A stretch of 6,461 nucleotides of DNA from an archaeon (GTDB taxonomy: Archaea; Nanobdellota; Nanobdellia; Woesearchaeales; JAGVOV01), in contig JAGVOV010000112.1 of assembly GCA_020052545.1 (NCBI GenBank), forward strand, positions 1 through 6,461. Direction: 5' to 3'. The notes below the pieces were generated by a model. The model was not told where the DNA came from, did no database searches, and saw only the letters and a list, made by a program, of their open reading frames with translations. Numbering within the stretch: the first letter of the stretch is position 1; the number at the start of each line of letters is the position of its first letter. The position numbers and the translations under genes are program-made. Of this stretch, positions 5,987 through 6,461 are shown one piece after another.

Positions 5987-6016
5987 TATTTGCAAGCCTT
6001 GTTTGCAATTATTGTA

Positions 6017-6032
6017 ATTACTTAAAAGTAAT
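6017..6032. promoter_or_regulatory. Candidate operator: 16-bp inverted repeat before the second HAD gene
   Basis: ATTACTT-AA-AAGTAAT is a perfect inverted repeat with 7-bp arms and a 2-nt spacer. Its centre (6024.5) is about 51 nt before the ATG at 6076 and about 22 nt upstream of the TATA box, just outside the probable BRE. This size and symmetry suit a dimeric helix-turn-helix regulator, and the location suits activation of the plus-strand gene or control of the divergent pair. There is no independent evidence of binding, and A/T-rich spacers generate such repeats by chance. Confidence 0.35.
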
Positions 6033-6045
6033 AAAAATAGTAAGA

Positions 6046-6052
6046 TTTATAA
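6046..6052 (+). promoter_or_regulatory. TATA box of the right-edge HAD gene
   Basis: TTTATAA begins exactly 30 nt before the A of the ATG at 6076. It sits in the 13-bp block AGTAAGATTTATA (6039-6051), identical to bases 88-100 before the small membrane protein gene and at the same 37-nt distance from ATG. No Shine-Dalgarno sequence intervenes (CTTTCTCCACTGCC before ATG), so a leaderless mRNA is likely. Confidence 0.65.
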
Positions 6053-6075
6053 GCACTCTGCCTTTCTCCACTGCC

Positions 6076-6461
6076 ATGAATGATTCTCCAAAGCAGGTAA
6101 TCATGGGTGCCCTAGTGGATGTAGATGAAACCCTTGTAGAGTCAGAGCATTTGCATCTGCTCGGCTGGCAGATACCTTTGAAGAGAGACCATAAGGTTGA
6201 TCTAACTGAAGAGGCATATCTTAAGTACACGGGAAGAAATGCGCTGAATATAGCCAATGATCTTATTGCAGATTACCGTCTTGAAACGAACCCTCAAGAG
6301 CTACTTGAGAGCAAGCTTTTCCTGATGCCAGAGCTTTTCAAGACACAGCCGCTTGGATTGAAGCCCGGAGCGAAGGAACTGCTGGAATATTTAGGAGACA
6401 ATAGACTCCCTACTTGCCTCGTAACGTCTGATTATATGATGCATAATCATATCAAGCTTCT
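6076..6461 (+). CDS. HAD-superfamily hydrolase, beta-phosphoglucomutase-like, 5' part
   Basis: The frame stays open from the ATG at 6076 to the window end, giving 128 residues of an incomplete protein. Motif I is ALVDVDETLVESEHLHLLGW (12-31), with D15 as nucleophile and D17 as acid/base. It matches the beta-phosphoglucomutase/phosphatase pattern FDxDGxLxDSExxH, except that the usual Gly after the second Asp is Glu (DET). The helical cap spans about 25-92 and includes KYTGRNALNIA (50-60). KPGAKELLEYL (96-106) leads to motif II, CLVTSD (114-119). Motifs III and IV would lie beyond the edge. Start choice rests on the TATA box 30 nt upstream. The gene is divergent from the AlaX-L unit and is not an obvious duplicate of the HAD gene at 4176-4814, whose cap differs. 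Substrate unknown; sugar-phosphate or nucleotide phosphatase activity is typical of the subfamily. Confidence 0.85.
   Translation, partial: MNDSPKQVIMGALVDVDETLVESEHLHLLGWQIPLKRDHKVDLTEEAYLKYTGRNALNIANDLIADYRLETNPQELLESKLFLMPELFKTQPLGLKPGAKELLEYLGDNRLPTCLVTSDYMMHNHIKL

Noticed and set aside
5957..5995. Upstream in-frame ATG at 5995 as start of the AlaX-L gene
   Set aside because: The 13 extra residues do not resemble the family and contain the TTTTTAAA box that fits the ATG at 5956.
5989..6008. Two TTTGCAA copies 13 bp apart as a separate regulatory repeat
   Set aside because: Only two 7-bp copies, and one overlaps the probable BRE; mentioned under the AlaX-L promoter but too weak to call alone.
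1..6461. RNA genes, mobile elements, CRISPR arrays, prophage or toxin-antitoxin signatures
   Set aside because: No tRNA-like structure, long repeat, transposase motif or spaced repeat was seen; the spacers are short and accounted for by promoters.

Overview
The window looks like chromosomal DNA from a small-genome archaeon, possibly of the DPANN superphylum. The archaeal call rests on A/T-rich TATA boxes at a fixed distance from start codons, mixed leaderless and Shine-Dalgarno initiation, a GatCAB operon with archaeal-looking proteins, and a free-standing AlaX-L type tRNA-editing protein. The DPANN placement is only an impression from compact packing (ATGA overlaps, convergent genes overlapping at their stops) and divergent housekeeping motifs. 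There are no RNA genes, insertion sequences, CRISPR arrays or phage genes.

Layout, left to right. (1) Bases 1-124 hold a possible divergent gene start at the left edge and a TATA box for a small membrane-anchored four-cysteine protein (125-370, +). (2) This protein converges with a four-gene minus-strand operon, read gatC (3601-3320), gatA (3323-1935), a 68-residue two-helix membrane protein (1945-1739) and gatB (1742-363). All junctions overlap. The unknown membrane protein lies inside an operon that otherwise encodes one soluble enzyme. (3) A 52-bp intergenic region (3602-3653) separates gatC from a divergent ITPase/HAM1-family gene (3654-4190, +). One TATA-like palindrome sits at its exact midpoint. 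(4) The ITPase gene converges, with a 15-nt overlap, on a minus-strand pair: an AlaX-L-like protein (5956-4811) followed by a HAD phosphatase (4814-4176), joined by ATGA. (5) A 119-bp divergent promoter region (5957-6075) contains a perfect 7-bp-arm inverted repeat and leads into a second HAD-family gene (6076 to the right edge, +, incomplete).

Functionally the window is mostly quality control of translation and nucleotides. GatCAB makes Asn-tRNA (and/or Gln-tRNA) by amidation, AlaX-L removes amino acids from mischarged tRNA(Ala), and the ITPase removes deaminated purine nucleotides. The two HAD proteins are phosphatases of unknown substrate.

The most informative non-coding observation is a strict promoter rule. 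Five transcription-unit-leading genes have a TATA box whose first base is exactly 30 nt upstream of the A of ATG and no Shine-Dalgarno sequence, while the four operon-internal genes do carry Shine-Dalgarno-like sequences. This rule also corrects the starts of the ITPase and AlaX genes. I found no clearly novel multi-gene system. The membrane protein within gatCAB and the symmetric shared promoter are the best leads.
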